Of a stretch of DNA of 24,421 nucleotides, positions 7,817 through 14,186 are shown piece by piece (within the stretch, counting starts at the first letter, position 1; each line of letters starts with the position of its first letter). The notes under the pieces are model-generated. The model did no database searches. It was not told the origin of the DNA and saw only the letters and a list, made by a program, of their open reading frames with translations. The DNA is from an uncultured Bacteroidales bacterium. Its GTDB lineage: Bacteria > Bacteroidota > Bacteroidia > Bacteroidales > Paludibacteraceae. Position numbers and translations under genes: made by a program. The stretch is taken from positions 1 to 24,421 of the forward strand of contig CAMOJA010000017.1 of assembly GCA_946616535.1 (NCBI GenBank), read 5' to 3'.

Positions 7817-8678
7817 ACAGTATGATTCCCGCTGGGGCTGGAAACCGTATCCGACTAAAAACTCCACTGTAGCAAGTGACGGATGCGGACTCTGCGCCGT
7901 AACGAACTGCCTCATCGAGCTGCCTAAGTGGAACAAAGCGACGCCATTAACGTTTTGGTACTACATGGTACAGTATGCCGTCGCTGGCAACGGAACGAGA
8001 TGGGACGGAATCGATGCGGGGCTTAAGGCGTTCGGATTCAAAAACGTAAGACGCCACGACGAAATGGCATCGTTTTGGAACGAAGTCGGAAAGGGCAGCA
8101 GGGTAGGAGTTATCCTGTTCCGAAGCGGTGCGGGTCCTGATGGTACGGTATGGACAACAGGCGGGCATTACGTTGCGTTTGTGGATTACAAGTACCAAAA
8201 TGGAAAGCATTGGCTTTATACGAAGGACTCAGGATCCAGGCGTAACGACGGCTGGCACTCATACGAGAACTCCATGAGAGGCCGAATCGCGCTGCTTTGG
8301 ACCGCAGAGATCCCGTACGACCTGGACGGCGTAATCAATTCCAGGGACATCAAGAAGCTGCAGAAATGGATGGGCGTAAAAGAGGACGGTGAGCTTTCAA
8401 ATCAGCTCGAATCATGTAGAAAGTATCTGCCCGCATTCGCTACCGTCTGCCAGTTCAGCGAGAAACCTCAAGGCGGATCCGCGACGATCAGAGCGCTTCA
8501 GACGTATCTCGATAAACATAGATACAGTCCCGGAGTGATCGACGGCTATGCGGGCCAGCATTTTATATCATCTCTGCAGAGGTTCCTGAACAAACAGGGC
8601 TTCAATTGCGGAAAGCCTGACGGCATAGCGGGACCCAAGACAGCGAACGCGCTCAAGGGCTTTTTATATTCATTCTAA
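7797..8678 (+). CDS. Endolysin: C39-like cysteine peptidase with peptidoglycan-binding repeats
   Basis: A 293-residue protein. The start at 7797 has a perfect AGGAGG at 7785-7790. Residues 1-170 look like a C39/papain-like peptidase: VASDGCGLCAVTN with Cys30 as likely nucleophile, GGHYVAFVD with His124, and KDSGS with Asp144 as third residue. Residues about 175-293 contain two peptidoglycan-binding-like modules (the second with GVIDGYAG, SLQRFLNKQG, KPDGIAGPKTANAL). It has no signal peptide, so it depends on the holin upstream. It would cleave peptide bonds in host peptidoglycan. The catalytic assignment is from motif spacing and could be confused with an NlpC/P60-like or CHAP-like fold. Confidence 0.85.
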   Translation: MNTKVYRQYDSRWGWKPYPTKNSTVASDGCGLCAVTNCLIELPKWNKATPLTFWYYMVQYAVAGNGTRWDGIDAGLKAFGFKNVRRHDEMASFWNEVGKGSRVGVILFRSGAGPDGTVWTTGGHYVAFVDYKYQNGKHWLYTKDSGSRRNDGWHSYENSMRGRIALLWTAEIPYDLDGVINSRDIKKLQKWMGVKEDGELSNQLESCRKYLPAFATVCQFSEKPQGGSATIRALQTYLDKHRYSPGVIDGYAGQHFISSLQRFLNKQGFNCGKPDGIAGPKTANALKGFLYSF

Positions 8679-8687
8679 GGGCGAGAT

Positions 8688-8996
8688 ATGGACTACGAAA
8701 CAATACTGACTCTCATCGGGATCGTGCTGGGATCTAACTGGCTCGGCCAGTTCCTGATGGAGATTTACAAACAGAAAACGAAGAAAAGAGAACCAACCGG
8801 AATCGTCTTAAAAGCTCTGTGCCGTAGTCATCTTTTGACCAGAGCGGATTATTACCACGAGATAGGCTATATCCCGTCTGATGAGTATGATGACATCAAA
8901 GAGGAATTCGAAGCATACGAGAAATTGGGCGGTAACGGAAGGGTAGCAAGGGAATACGGCGAAGGTGGAGCGCTGAAGTCGCTTCCAATCAAATAA
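8688..8996 (+). CDS. Small membrane protein of the lysis cassette
   Basis: A 102-residue protein nine bases after the endolysin. Residues 4-24 form one hydrophobic helix (ETILTLIGIVLGSNWLGQFL), followed by a basic stretch KQKTKKRE and a soluble domain. The C-terminal motif YEKLGGNGR and the end LPIK match a widespread family of phage proteins encoded beside holin and lysin genes. Their function is unknown to me. A spanin-like or holin-modulating role is possible, but Bacillota do not need spanins, so a second holin or antiholin is more plausible. It is the last gene before a terminator. Confidence 0.7.
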   Translation: MDYETILTLIGIVLGSNWLGQFLMEIYKQKTKKREPTGIVLKALCRSHLLTRADYYHEIGYIPSDEYDDIKEEFEAYEKLGGNGRVAREYGEGGALKSLPIK

Positions 8997-9052
8997 CAGC
9001 CGGTCCGAGAGGGCCGTATCGCTCTCCTTAATAATACAATATTACAGTAAGA

Positions 9053-9082
9053 GGCCCGGGGCATGATCGCTCCGGGCTTTTT
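9053..9082 (+). terminator. Intrinsic terminator after the lysis cassette
   Basis: GCCCGGGG (9054-9061) pairs with CTCCGGGC (9070-9077, one G-T pair) around a short loop, followed by TTTTT at 9078-9082. It ends the rightward lysis transcript and separates it from the convergent minus-strand gene. Confidence 0.88.
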
Positions 9083-9162
9083 ACTTTGGAAATGATTGGA
9101 AGCCTCGTGTAAGGCTCTGCTTGCGTTTTTCAGCGAGTTTCAGCGGATAGTCGAAGAACCAA

Positions 9163-9579
9163 TCACTTGAACTTCGATTCTTCTAATTTAAGTGAAAAGC
9201 TGATACCCTGGAATACATCGAACCGCATCAGGAGACTCCAGTAATGAGATCCAGCGACAACTTTCTTGACGTCTCCACAGAGAGCCGGAGCAAACTCAGA
9301 CGGCACGTATCCGATATCGAAAAACTCTTTGCTACGGCCTTTAGGAGCTGCATACACTTTCAATGCATTCGGATCCGTCTCGTTATCAGGCTCAGGAACC
9401 ACCTTACAGCGGAGATATTCGGAAACTTTGCACTCATTCAGATCTATTTCGGCTGCTTTCACAAGTCCACGTATGCCATCGAGGTGGATATTCCACGAAG
9501 TAACCTCGATAGGGTATGCAACGGAACGGTTAACGGTTTTAACTTGAACCGGTTTAACTGATTTACTAAACAATCCCAT
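9163..9579 (-). CDS. HIRAN-domain-like protein
   Basis: A 138-residue protein, the only convincing minus-strand gene. The start at 9579 has GGAGGTG close upstream (CCTCC at 9587-9591 on the plus strand). Residues about 60-125 carry the HIRAN signature: VVPEPDNETDPNALKVYA then IGYVPSEFAPAL. HIRAN domains bind DNA, in HLTF the 3-prime end of single strands, and occur alone or fused to helicases and nucleases. Here it stands alone, with a beta-strand-rich N-terminal part. A role in recognising replication or repair intermediates, or in early regulation, is inference. Its promoter overlaps the rightward early promoter, so it is probably expressed independently of the late operon. Confidence 0.75.
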   Translation of the reverse strand: MGLFSKSVKPVQVKTVNRSVAYPIEVTSWNIHLDGIRGLVKAAEIDLNECKVSEYLRCKVVPEPDNETDPNALKVYAAPKGRSKEFFDIGYVPSEFAPALCGDVKKVVAGSHYWSLLMRFDVFQGISFSLKLEESKFK

Positions 9580-9597
9580 AATAACACCTCCATAGCA

Positions 9598-9626
9598 ATT
9601 ATATCACGTTTTCCTTGTTGACAAAA
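9598..9626 (-). promoter_or_regulatory. Leftward sigma-A-type promoter for the HIRAN-like gene
   Basis: On the minus strand, TATAAT (plus 9598-9603) lies 17 bases after TTTTGT (plus 9621-9626), or 15 after TTGTCA. The -10 is a perfect consensus. Predicted initiation is near 9592, leaving a very short leader that begins at the GGAGG. Its -35 overlaps the -35 of the rightward promoter. Confidence 0.7.
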
Positions 9627-9646
9627 GGTAAAAATGGGATTATTAT
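9618..9646 (+). promoter_or_regulatory. Rightward consensus promoter for the RNA and early operon
   Basis: A perfect -35 TTGACA at 9618-9623 is followed by a 17-base spacer and -10 TATTAT at 9641-9646. Predicted initiation at about 9653-9654 coincides with the first base of the 18-bp terminal stem described next. This is the strongest promoter-like sequence I see in the window. Confidence 0.85.
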
Positions 9647-9653
9647 ATATATA

Positions 9654-9828
9654 GTGATTCGAACAATTGCATATACTGACAGGGCGGTGAGGGAAGACCC
9701 AAACCGCATTAAAAATAGCACCAACTATTCCTAAAATCATAAAGTAAAGTAATTTTGCTCATCGTTATGATAAGCCCGTTAGGGCAGGGGATAGTCGTGA
9801 TAATAACTACATATGCAATTCGAATCAC
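9654..9828 (+). ncRNA. Candidate structured RNA or 5-prime leader with closing terminal stem
   Basis: The 5-prime arm GTGATTCGAA-CAA-TTGCATAT (9654-9674) is complementary to ATATGCAATTCGAATCAC (9811-9828): 18 pairs with one 3-base bulge. Inside are several local helices. GCGGT (9684-9688) pairs with ACCGC (9703-9707) and encloses GGG-AAGA-CCC; AATAG (9714-9718) pairs with CTATT (9725-9729); TCAT-CGTT-ATGA spans 9759-9770; GCCC-GTTA-GGGC spans 9774-9785. No ORF with a ribosome binding site fits the interval. The start matches the predicted transcription start. It ends 38 bases before the next gene. It could be a stand-alone phage RNA, a riboswitch-like leader, or paired operators for DNA looping. 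I do not recognise a known RNA class. Confidence 0.6.
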
Positions 9829-9865
9829 CGAAATATAATGAATCTTATATGGAGGTGATTTTTTA

Positions 9866-10267
9866 ATGAGAAAACGTGTTGTGAAGCAATTCGCCATCGT
9901 CCAGGGAGACTCGGCTCAGACATTCACAGACGAACTTAACAAGAAGCTGGTAGAGCTGGAAGGAAAGGACATCTCTATCGACTTCTACGAGAACTTCCTC
10001 GGAGCGAGGATCTCCTGGCCCGAGAGCATCGGAGAGGAACCCGAGACGGTAGAAGAGGAATATGAAGTCCTCGGAGCAGGATTCCGCTGCAACCAGTGCC
10101 CGATGTTTCAGCTGCAGCTTAAGTCGGACGGAACAGCGGACAGCCGTGCAAAATTCGGCAGATGTATTCTTAAAGATTACGGCAGAGTATGCGGAACGTC
10201 CAGGGCGTGCGAAAAGTTATATCAGATGATCCAGGCAGGGGAGGTGCAATTATGTTTAGCAGATTAA
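9866..10267 (+). CDS. Hypothetical early protein with Cys-rich C-terminus
   Basis: A 133-residue protein, first gene of the rightward early operon, with a near-ideal GGAGGTGAT binding site at 9851-9859. The N-terminal half is mixed alpha/beta and acidic (EEPETVEEEYE). The C-terminal half has five cysteines in the arrangement FRCNQCPMF, FGRCILKDYGRVCG and RACEKLY, suggesting a zinc- or metal-binding knuckle. I do not recognise a named family. It directly follows the candidate structured RNA, so it is the gene most likely to be controlled by it. Overlap of 16 bases with the next gene indicates one transcript. Confidence 0.65.
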   Translation: MRKRVVKQFAIVQGDSAQTFTDELNKKLVELEGKDISIDFYENFLGARISWPESIGEEPETVEEEYEVLGAGFRCNQCPMFQLQLKSDGTADSRAKFGRCILKDYGRVCGTSRACEKLYQMIQAGEVQLCLAD

Positions 10268-10464
10268 GAAAAAGAATCGGAGCGGTGCTCGTATTAGTTG
10301 GTTTTATAGCTCTTATAGGAATGGCAGGGGCTGATGATGTGGCAGTAGCAAATGGGATCCATTCGCCTATCATTCCACTCATTCTCAAAGGCATCCTGTT
10401 TCTCGGTATGATGGCAGGCGGTGCGGTACTGATTGGAGGCGAGACGGATGAGGATAGTCTATAA
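10252..10464 (+). CDS. Small two-helix membrane protein
   Basis: A 70-residue protein with GGGGAGGTG upstream of ATG 10252. After a basic N-terminus (MFSRLRKRIG), two hydrophobic segments (about residues 9-27 and 40-63) are separated by a short polar loop; the C-terminus is acidic. With Arg/Lys at the N-terminus a hairpin with both ends inside the cell is expected. Early phage membrane proteins of this type can act in superinfection exclusion, but nothing here shows a function. Confidence 0.6.
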   Translation: MFSRLRKRIGAVLVLVGFIALIGMAGADDVAVANGIHSPIIPLILKGILFLGMMAGGAVLIGGETDEDSL

Positions 10465-10741
10465 GAAGCCAGGCGAACCCGCAGAGGCTCGCAACGTACC
10501 GAACGAACTGGAAGAATGGCAGAAACTCGTAGGAGGGTATATTGAAACGGTCTACCTGACGCGGGATCTGATTATGATAGCGAATGAAGAGGGCTTACTG
10601 TTGGAGCTGGCACCGAACTTCAAATACCATGGGCAGACCATAGTCGGGCCAGTCGTGTTTGTCGGAGTGAAGAATGACGAGTTCATCGACATAGACCGCG
10701 ACTGGGAACGCAAGATAATTGAATATTACAGGGAGGATTAG
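10448..10741 (+). CDS. DUF3846-like protein
   Basis: A 97-residue protein. ATG 10448 is preferred over an upstream TTG at 10433 because GGAGG ends eight bases before it. The pattern ELEEWQKLVGGYIETVYL, followed by LIMIANEEGLLLELAPN and IVGPVVFVG, is typical of DUF3846 proteins, common in phages and mobile elements of Bacillota. No biochemical function is established to my knowledge. It overlaps the previous gene by 17 bases and is followed by the next start after one base, consistent with an operon. Confidence 0.75.
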   Translation: MRIVYKKPGEPAEARNVPNELEEWQKLVGGYIETVYLTRDLIMIANEEGLLLELAPNFKYHGQTIVGPVVFVGVKNDEFIDIDRDWERKIIEYYRED

Positions 10742-10742
10742 G

Positions 10743-10973
10743 ATGGAAGGAACACATTACGAATATCATAAGGCGGGCATGGTAGCAGACCGCTACGAGC
10801 TGGATCTGACGCACATCGAGGCAAACGATCTTGTAAAAGCGCTCCAGTTCTACGTTAAGGACACGTCACTGTCATACGGCAAGGTACGCGAGATAGTCGA
10901 GCTGGCAGAGAACATATCAGATGTAATGGCAAGCGAACCGATCCCTGTGGATGTAGTGGAGGCAAGCATATGA
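10743..10973 (+). CDS. Hypothetical early protein
   Basis: A 76-residue protein with GGGAGGATT before ATG 10743. It is helical and acidic in its second half (YGKVREIVELAENISDVM). There are no cysteines, membrane helices or known motifs. The TGA overlaps the next ATG (ATGA at 10970-10973), so the two are translationally coupled. Function unknown. Confidence 0.55.
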   Translation: MEGTHYEYHKAGMVADRYELDLTHIEANDLVKALQFYVKDTSLSYGKVREIVELAENISDVMASEPIPVDVVEASI

Positions 10974-11296
10974 GAGACACAGAATACTACAGAAACAGAA
11001 GAGCGTATATCGAGGGCTTATGGTCAGGGCTGAAGAGTTTCGGGGATCTCGAATCCATTCAGTACGCCTGGAGCATTAAAAAAGACGGTGAGTACATCCG
11101 CATTCAGGACAGCATCAACAACGACATATATCTCCACGTTGAGGGACTGACCAATGCGGAAGTATATAAGCAGATCGCAAAAGTAGTGCTGCAGGGTGAC
11201 TTTGAGGGATGCGTTCCAGAGCGACTGATAACAGACATAGAAGAAAAAAGAAGCATCGCGTCGCTGTTCAGGGAGGTAGACGGATATGATAACTGA
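10970..11296 (+). CDS. Hypothetical early protein
   Basis: A 108-residue protein coupled to the previous gene by ATGA. It has a basic N-terminus (RDTEYYRNRRAYIEG), a beta-rich middle (YAWSIKKDGEYIRIQD) and a helical end (IEEKRSIASLFREV). No family is recognised. It overlaps the following frame by 11 bases. Operon context with DNA-processing genes downstream suggests an early role only in general terms. Confidence 0.55.
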   Translation: MRDTEYYRNRRAYIEGLWSGLKSFGDLESIQYAWSIKKDGEYIRIQDSINNDIYLHVEGLTNAEVYKQIAKVVLQGDFEGCVPERLITDIEEKRSIASLFREVDGYDN

Positions 11297-11480
11297 GTAC
11301 AGAGTAAGAGTGAAGTACGGATACTTGGCAGAGTTTGTATTCAAAGCCGAAACGTTCAAGGAGGCCGGGTACATAGCAGACCAGTTCCTTGACAATCTAT
11401 TAGAACCTGAAGCGAGCAGAATAACGATAAGCATAGAACCATATAAGAAGCAGATAGAGGAGGATGTTGAAGATGAGTAA
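11286..11480 (+). CDS. Small hypothetical early protein
   Basis: A 64-residue protein with a GGGAGG binding site (11271-11276) ten bases before ATG 11286. The sequence alternates strands and a helix (EYRVRVKYGYLAEFVFKAET, then FKEAGYIADQFLDNLL), a beta-alpha-beta arrangement, and ends in an acidic tail (EEDVEDE). No family recognised. Eight bases overlap the start of the next gene. Confidence 0.55.
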   Translation: MITEYRVRVKYGYLAEFVFKAETFKEAGYIADQFLDNLLEPEASRITISIEPYKKQIEEDVEDE

Positions 11481-11985
11481 AGGGCTGACAGGAGACTTCC
11501 GTAAGTACATGGACAAATCGTTCCTGGGGGCGTGGGACGTACCGGAGACAGGCGACCTGGTGCTGACGGTAGATTATGTAGACAGGGACGAAGTACAGAA
11601 CGACAGAGGCAAAGAAAAGAAGCTGACGATCCACTTCAGAGAGAACGGATACAAGCCGATGATATGCAACACGACCAACGCCAAAGCGATCAGCAAGGCG
11701 TACGGATCCACAAAAGTGGAAGACTGGGTCAATAAGAAGATAGCTATATACAAGGCGACGATATCGGCATTCGGACAGACTCAGGAATGTCTGAGAGTAA
11801 GAGAGTACCCACCGAAGACGGACGAGATCTATTGCGAGTGCTGTGGTGAGCTGATAGAAGACACCACAATCGATGGCAAGACATTCAAGGCGAAGGCTAT
11901 CGCAAACAATGCGATGACCAAGTTCGGCAAGTATCTCTGCTATAACTGTGCAGCTGAAGCGAAGAAGGAACAGGAGGCAGAATAA
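11473..11985 (+). CDS. Putative DNA-binding protein with C-terminal zinc ribbon
   Basis: A 170-residue protein. ATG 11473 is preferred over ATG 11464 because GAGGAGG at 11457-11463 abuts 11464 but sits nine bases before 11473. The N-terminal 115 residues are beta-rich (DLVLTVDYVDRDEV, KKLTIHFRENGYKPMI, KKIAIYKATISAFG), compatible with an OB-like fold. The C-terminal part has CECCGEL and, about 40 residues on, CYNCAAE, two CxxC pairs that would form one zinc site. It overlaps the PD-(D/E)XK nuclease start and probably works with it on DNA ends, perhaps as a single-strand-binding partner. That role is inference from order. Confidence 0.65.
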   Translation: MSKGLTGDFRKYMDKSFLGAWDVPETGDLVLTVDYVDRDEVQNDRGKEKKLTIHFRENGYKPMICNTTNAKAISKAYGSTKVEDWVNKKIAIYKATISAFGQTQECLRVREYPPKTDEIYCECCGELIEDTTIDGKTFKAKAIANNAMTKFGKYLCYNCAAEAKKEQEAE

Positions 11986-12764
11986 TGGAACTGTCTAACA
12001 CCAACTACTTCAGCCCTGAAGCGATGCGTTCCTATTGGAGCGTGTCGCAATTCAAGGCATTCAGTAAATGTGAGGCGTGTGGGCTTGCAGAGGTCAACAG
12101 GGAATACCAGCGCGAAGTAACCGACGCGCTTCTTATCGGCTCGTATGTAGATGCTTACTTCTCCGATGAGATTACTCCATTTATGGCTATGAACGGAGAC
12201 AAGATGTTCAAGAAGAACGGTGAGCTCCTGGCAAAGTTCCAGCACGCAAACGAGATAATCGAAGCGGTCAAAAGCCAGCCGTTAATGATGGACTTCCTGA
12301 CAGGAGAGAAGCAAGTAATAATGCAGGCGGAACTGTTCGGGGTGCCATGGAAGACCAAAATGGACGTATACGATGAAAAGCGCATCGTAGATCTGAAAGT
12401 CGTCAAGGATTTTGATGACATATATGATCCTGGCTACGGATGGCGCTCCTGGGTGGAATACTGGAGCTATGACATCCAGGGAGCCGTCTATCAGCGAGTC
12501 GAGCAGATCGTATCGAACCGCACCGAACCGCTTCCGTTCTATATCGTAGCGGTAACGAAAGAAAAGATACCTGATATCAAAGTGATCCATCTTCCACAGC
12601 ACATACTCGATACGGCTCTGAAGATAGTCGAGGCGAAGATAGAGCGCTTCGACCTTATAAAGCAGGGAGAAGTCGAGCCGATACGGTGCGAAAAGTGCGA
12701 CTATTGCAGGAGAACTAAGAAGCTGACCGCTCCGGAAGAGTACGAGATAAAGGAGGCCGTCTGA
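11985..12764 (+). CDS. PD-(D/E)XK exonuclease, DUF3799/RecB-like, with possible Fe-S cluster
   Basis: A 259-residue protein starting on the TAATG at 11983-11987, with AGGAGGCAG upstream. The start WSVSQFKAFSKCEACGLAE is the RecB/Cas4-type opening motif, followed by LLIGSYVDAYF. The catalytic core is MDVYDEKRIVDLKVVKD, with Asp127 and Asp136-x-Lys138 as the expected PD-(D/E)XK residues. Cys29 (or Cys32) near the N-terminus and Cys235, Cys238, Cys241 at the C-terminus recall the four-cysteine 4Fe-4S arrangement of Cas4 and AddB nucleases. It probably resects double-stranded DNA ends for phage recombination. No recombinase (RecT or Erf) is obvious nearby. The nuclease call is firm, the cluster is inference. 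Confidence 0.82.
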   Translation: MELSNTNYFSPEAMRSYWSVSQFKAFSKCEACGLAEVNREYQREVTDALLIGSYVDAYFSDEITPFMAMNGDKMFKKNGELLAKFQHANEIIEAVKSQPLMMDFLTGEKQVIMQAELFGVPWKTKMDVYDEKRIVDLKVVKDFDDIYDPGYGWRSWVEYWSYDIQGAVYQRVEQIVSNRTEPLPFYIVAVTKEKIPDIKVIHLPQHILDTALKIVEAKIERFDLIKQGEVEPIRCEKCDYCRRTKKLTAPEEYEIKEAV

Positions 12765-12949
12765 TGAACCTTCGAGACTGTGAAGGCCTCTATAAGTGCG
12801 GAATGGGAACGGACGAGAAGTGTAGGAAAGCATTATGTCCATTCTATAAACCGCCGAAAGCAGAAGAGAAGCGAATCAGATACGTGCTGGACGATTTCTC
12901 TGGAATATGGAGAGAGGAGGAAATTGATGAAACAGATACTGATATCTGA
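12764..12949 (+). CDS. Cys-rich small protein
   Basis: A 61-residue protein coupled to the nuclease by an ATGA overlap. Four cysteines occur within 20 residues (DCEGLYKCGMGTDEKCRKAL then CPFY), the typical look of a small metal-binding phage protein. The second half is acidic (WREEEIDETDTDI). Overlap of 23 bases with the XRE gene. Function unknown; comparable microproteins cluster at 16574-18195. Confidence 0.6.
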   Translation: MNLRDCEGLYKCGMGTDEKCRKALCPFYKPPKAEEKRIRYVLDDFSGIWREEEIDETDTDI

Positions 12950-13145
12950 TGAGCTGAACACCGGCGAGATGATCAAGAAGATCCGAGCCGAGAAGAACAT
13001 AACCATGCAGGATCTATCCGAAGCGTCCGGCGTTTCGATATCCGCCATATGCAGATACGAAAAAGGCGCAAGGGTTCCAAATATGGGCACATTCGACAGA
13101 CTGATGAAGGCCATGGACGCCGACGTCACGATAGTCACTAAATAA
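12927..13145 (+). CDS. XRE-family helix-turn-helix regulator
   Basis: A 72-residue protein. ATG 12927 has AGGAGG at 12915-12920; longer in-frame starts lack a site and run through the previous gene. The region GEMIKKIRAEKNITMQDLSE then ASGVSISAICRYEKGARVPN is a textbook Cro/CI-type HTH (recognition helix around SISAICRYEKG). There is no C-terminal dimerisation or peptidase domain, so it is a Cro-like or ancillary regulator and not a full CI repressor. It sits directly before the 208-base control region, which contains a perfect 7+1+7 palindrome (13290-13304) as a candidate binding site. Confidence 0.85.
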   Translation: MKQILISDELNTGEMIKKIRAEKNITMQDLSEASGVSISAICRYEKGARVPNMGTFDRLMKAMDADVTIVTK

Positions 13146-13155
13146 ATACGTTATA

Positions 13156-13324
13156 AGGTGGGGCGGTTCTCATAGAATTGTTCAAATAAAAACCTCACAA
13201 TGTCTTTCATACACCACCTTTTTAAACCCTTTCTGATAAGTATAGATTACAACACACCGTCCCGCTTTATATATCCCCATATGAGGGCGAAAATCGACGA
13301 TTTTAGCAAGGTTTGAACAACTAT
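13156..13324 (+). promoter_or_regulatory. Noncoding control region with long-range inverted repeats
   Basis: This stretch between the XRE regulator and SSB has no supportable gene. AAGGTGG (13156-13162) is complementary to CCACCTT (13214-13220), which is followed by T's. A contiguous 16-base strand (13309-13324) is complementary to three blocks: AAACCT (13191-13196), TTGTTC (13179-13184) and ATAG (13173-13176). The two pairings cross, so they are alternatives or a pseudoknot. It may be a structured leader, an attenuator or an origin-adjacent regulatory zone. A weak TTGAAC -35-like box (13313-13318) with TATCAT (13334-13339) gives only a 15-base spacer. Confidence 0.4.
13290..13304. promoter_or_regulatory. 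Candidate operator palindrome
   Basis: AAAATCG-A-CGATTTT is a perfect 7-bp dyad with one central base, 50 bases before the SSB start and just downstream of the XRE gene. Size and symmetry fit a Cro-type operator, but only one copy was found. Confidence 0.4.
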
Positions 13325-13353
13325 TGAGCAATTTATCATAGCGGAGGAAAACA

Positions 13354-13728
13354 ATGAATATTCACTTAATACACGGCAGACTTGTAAGAGACCCTGAGTT
13401 CACAAAAGGCAGCGAAGACAAAAGCAACAGATGCAACTTCACCGTTGCGGTAGACAGACGATACGGAGATGAGACGGACTTCTTCGATTGCGTTATATTC
13501 GGAAAACGCGCGGAAGTTATCCACAAGTTTTTCCACAAGGGCTCCGAGATCCTCGCGTCAGGAGAGGGACAGATCCGCTCCTATGACGATAAGAACGGAG
13601 TAAGGCGCAAGGCCTACGGAATCACCGTATCAGATTTTGACTTCTGCGGATCTCCGGCAAGTGGATCCAATGACCAGGTATCGACCCAGGATGAACAGGT
13701 AAAACTCGACGAGGATATTCCATTCTAA
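13354..13728 (+). CDS. ssb: Single-stranded DNA-binding protein
   Basis: A 124-residue protein with GCGGAGGAAA upstream of ATG 13354. It has the usual SSB layout: N-terminal strand MNIHLIHGRLVRDPEF, then NFTVAVDRRYGDETDFFDC and VIFGKRAEVIHKFFHKGSE, and EGQIRSYDDKNGVRRKAYG. The OB-fold spans roughly residues 1-105. A short acidic tail ends in the conserved DEDIPF, the docking tip that recruits partner proteins. It coats single strands at the phage fork. The first gene of the replication operon, it overlaps the nuclease by TAATG. Confidence 0.93.
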   Translation: MNIHLIHGRLVRDPEFTKGSEDKSNRCNFTVAVDRRYGDETDFFDCVIFGKRAEVIHKFFHKGSEILASGEGQIRSYDDKNGVRRKAYGITVSDFDFCGSPASGSNDQVSTQDEQVKLDEDIPF

Positions 13729-14186
13729 TGATTATAGTAGACACACGGGAAAAGCCGAAAGCAATCGGCAAGATACTGAAATACTTCGAAGCGAATGACA
13801 TCGAGTACGATTCCAGCAAGTTATATGTAGGTGATTATATCCGATACGACAATCCATCGGTGGTAGTCGATAGGAAGCAGAACATAGCGGAACTTGCGAA
13901 GAACTGCACTTCCGATCATGAGCGCTTCAAAAGGGAACTGGAACGAGTCAAGAAGGCAGGGGCTCAGTTGATACTGTTGGTGGAACAGGACAGATATAAG
14001 GACCGCGACGAATGGATTCGCGTCCGTGACATATCAGACCTTATGTGCTGGACTAATCCGTATACGACCGTCACGGGTGAGAAAGTCTATCGGGTCCTTG
14101 CGAGTTGGACGGCAAAATACCCGCTCTCGGTCCAGTTCTGTGACAAACGAGAGACGGGGGAAAAAATAGCGGAGATATTGGTATAA
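13728..14186 (+). CDS. ERCC4-type (XPF-like) nuclease
   Basis: A 152-residue protein made of a single ERCC4 nuclease domain. Visible motifs are VDTREKP (residues 4-10), GDY (35-37) and VVVDRKQNIAEL (45-56), matching the VERKx3D-type catalytic signature with Asp5, Asp36, Asp48, Arg49 and Lys50. There is no HhH or helicase domain. Stand-alone versions occur in replication modules of Bacillota phages and probably cut branched or flap DNA. It begins on the SSB stop and its TAA is followed directly by the primase-helicase start, so all three are one operon. Confidence 0.88.
   Translation: MIIVDTREKPKAIGKILKYFEANDIEYDSSKLYVGDYIRYDNPSVVVDRKQNIAELAKNCTSDHERFKRELERVKKAGAQLILLVEQDRYKDRDEWIRVRDISDLMCWTNPYTTVTGEKVYRVLASWTAKYPLSVQFCDKRETGEKIAEILV

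Noticed and set aside
9001..9052. Possible hairpins before the lysis terminator
   Set aside because: Only short 4-5-bp pairings (GAGAG/CTCTC) without T-run or conservation evidence.
9834..9839. TATAAT just before the 9866 gene
   Set aside because: No acceptable -35 at 16-18 bases upstream and no extended -10; the upstream TTGACA promoter explains expression.
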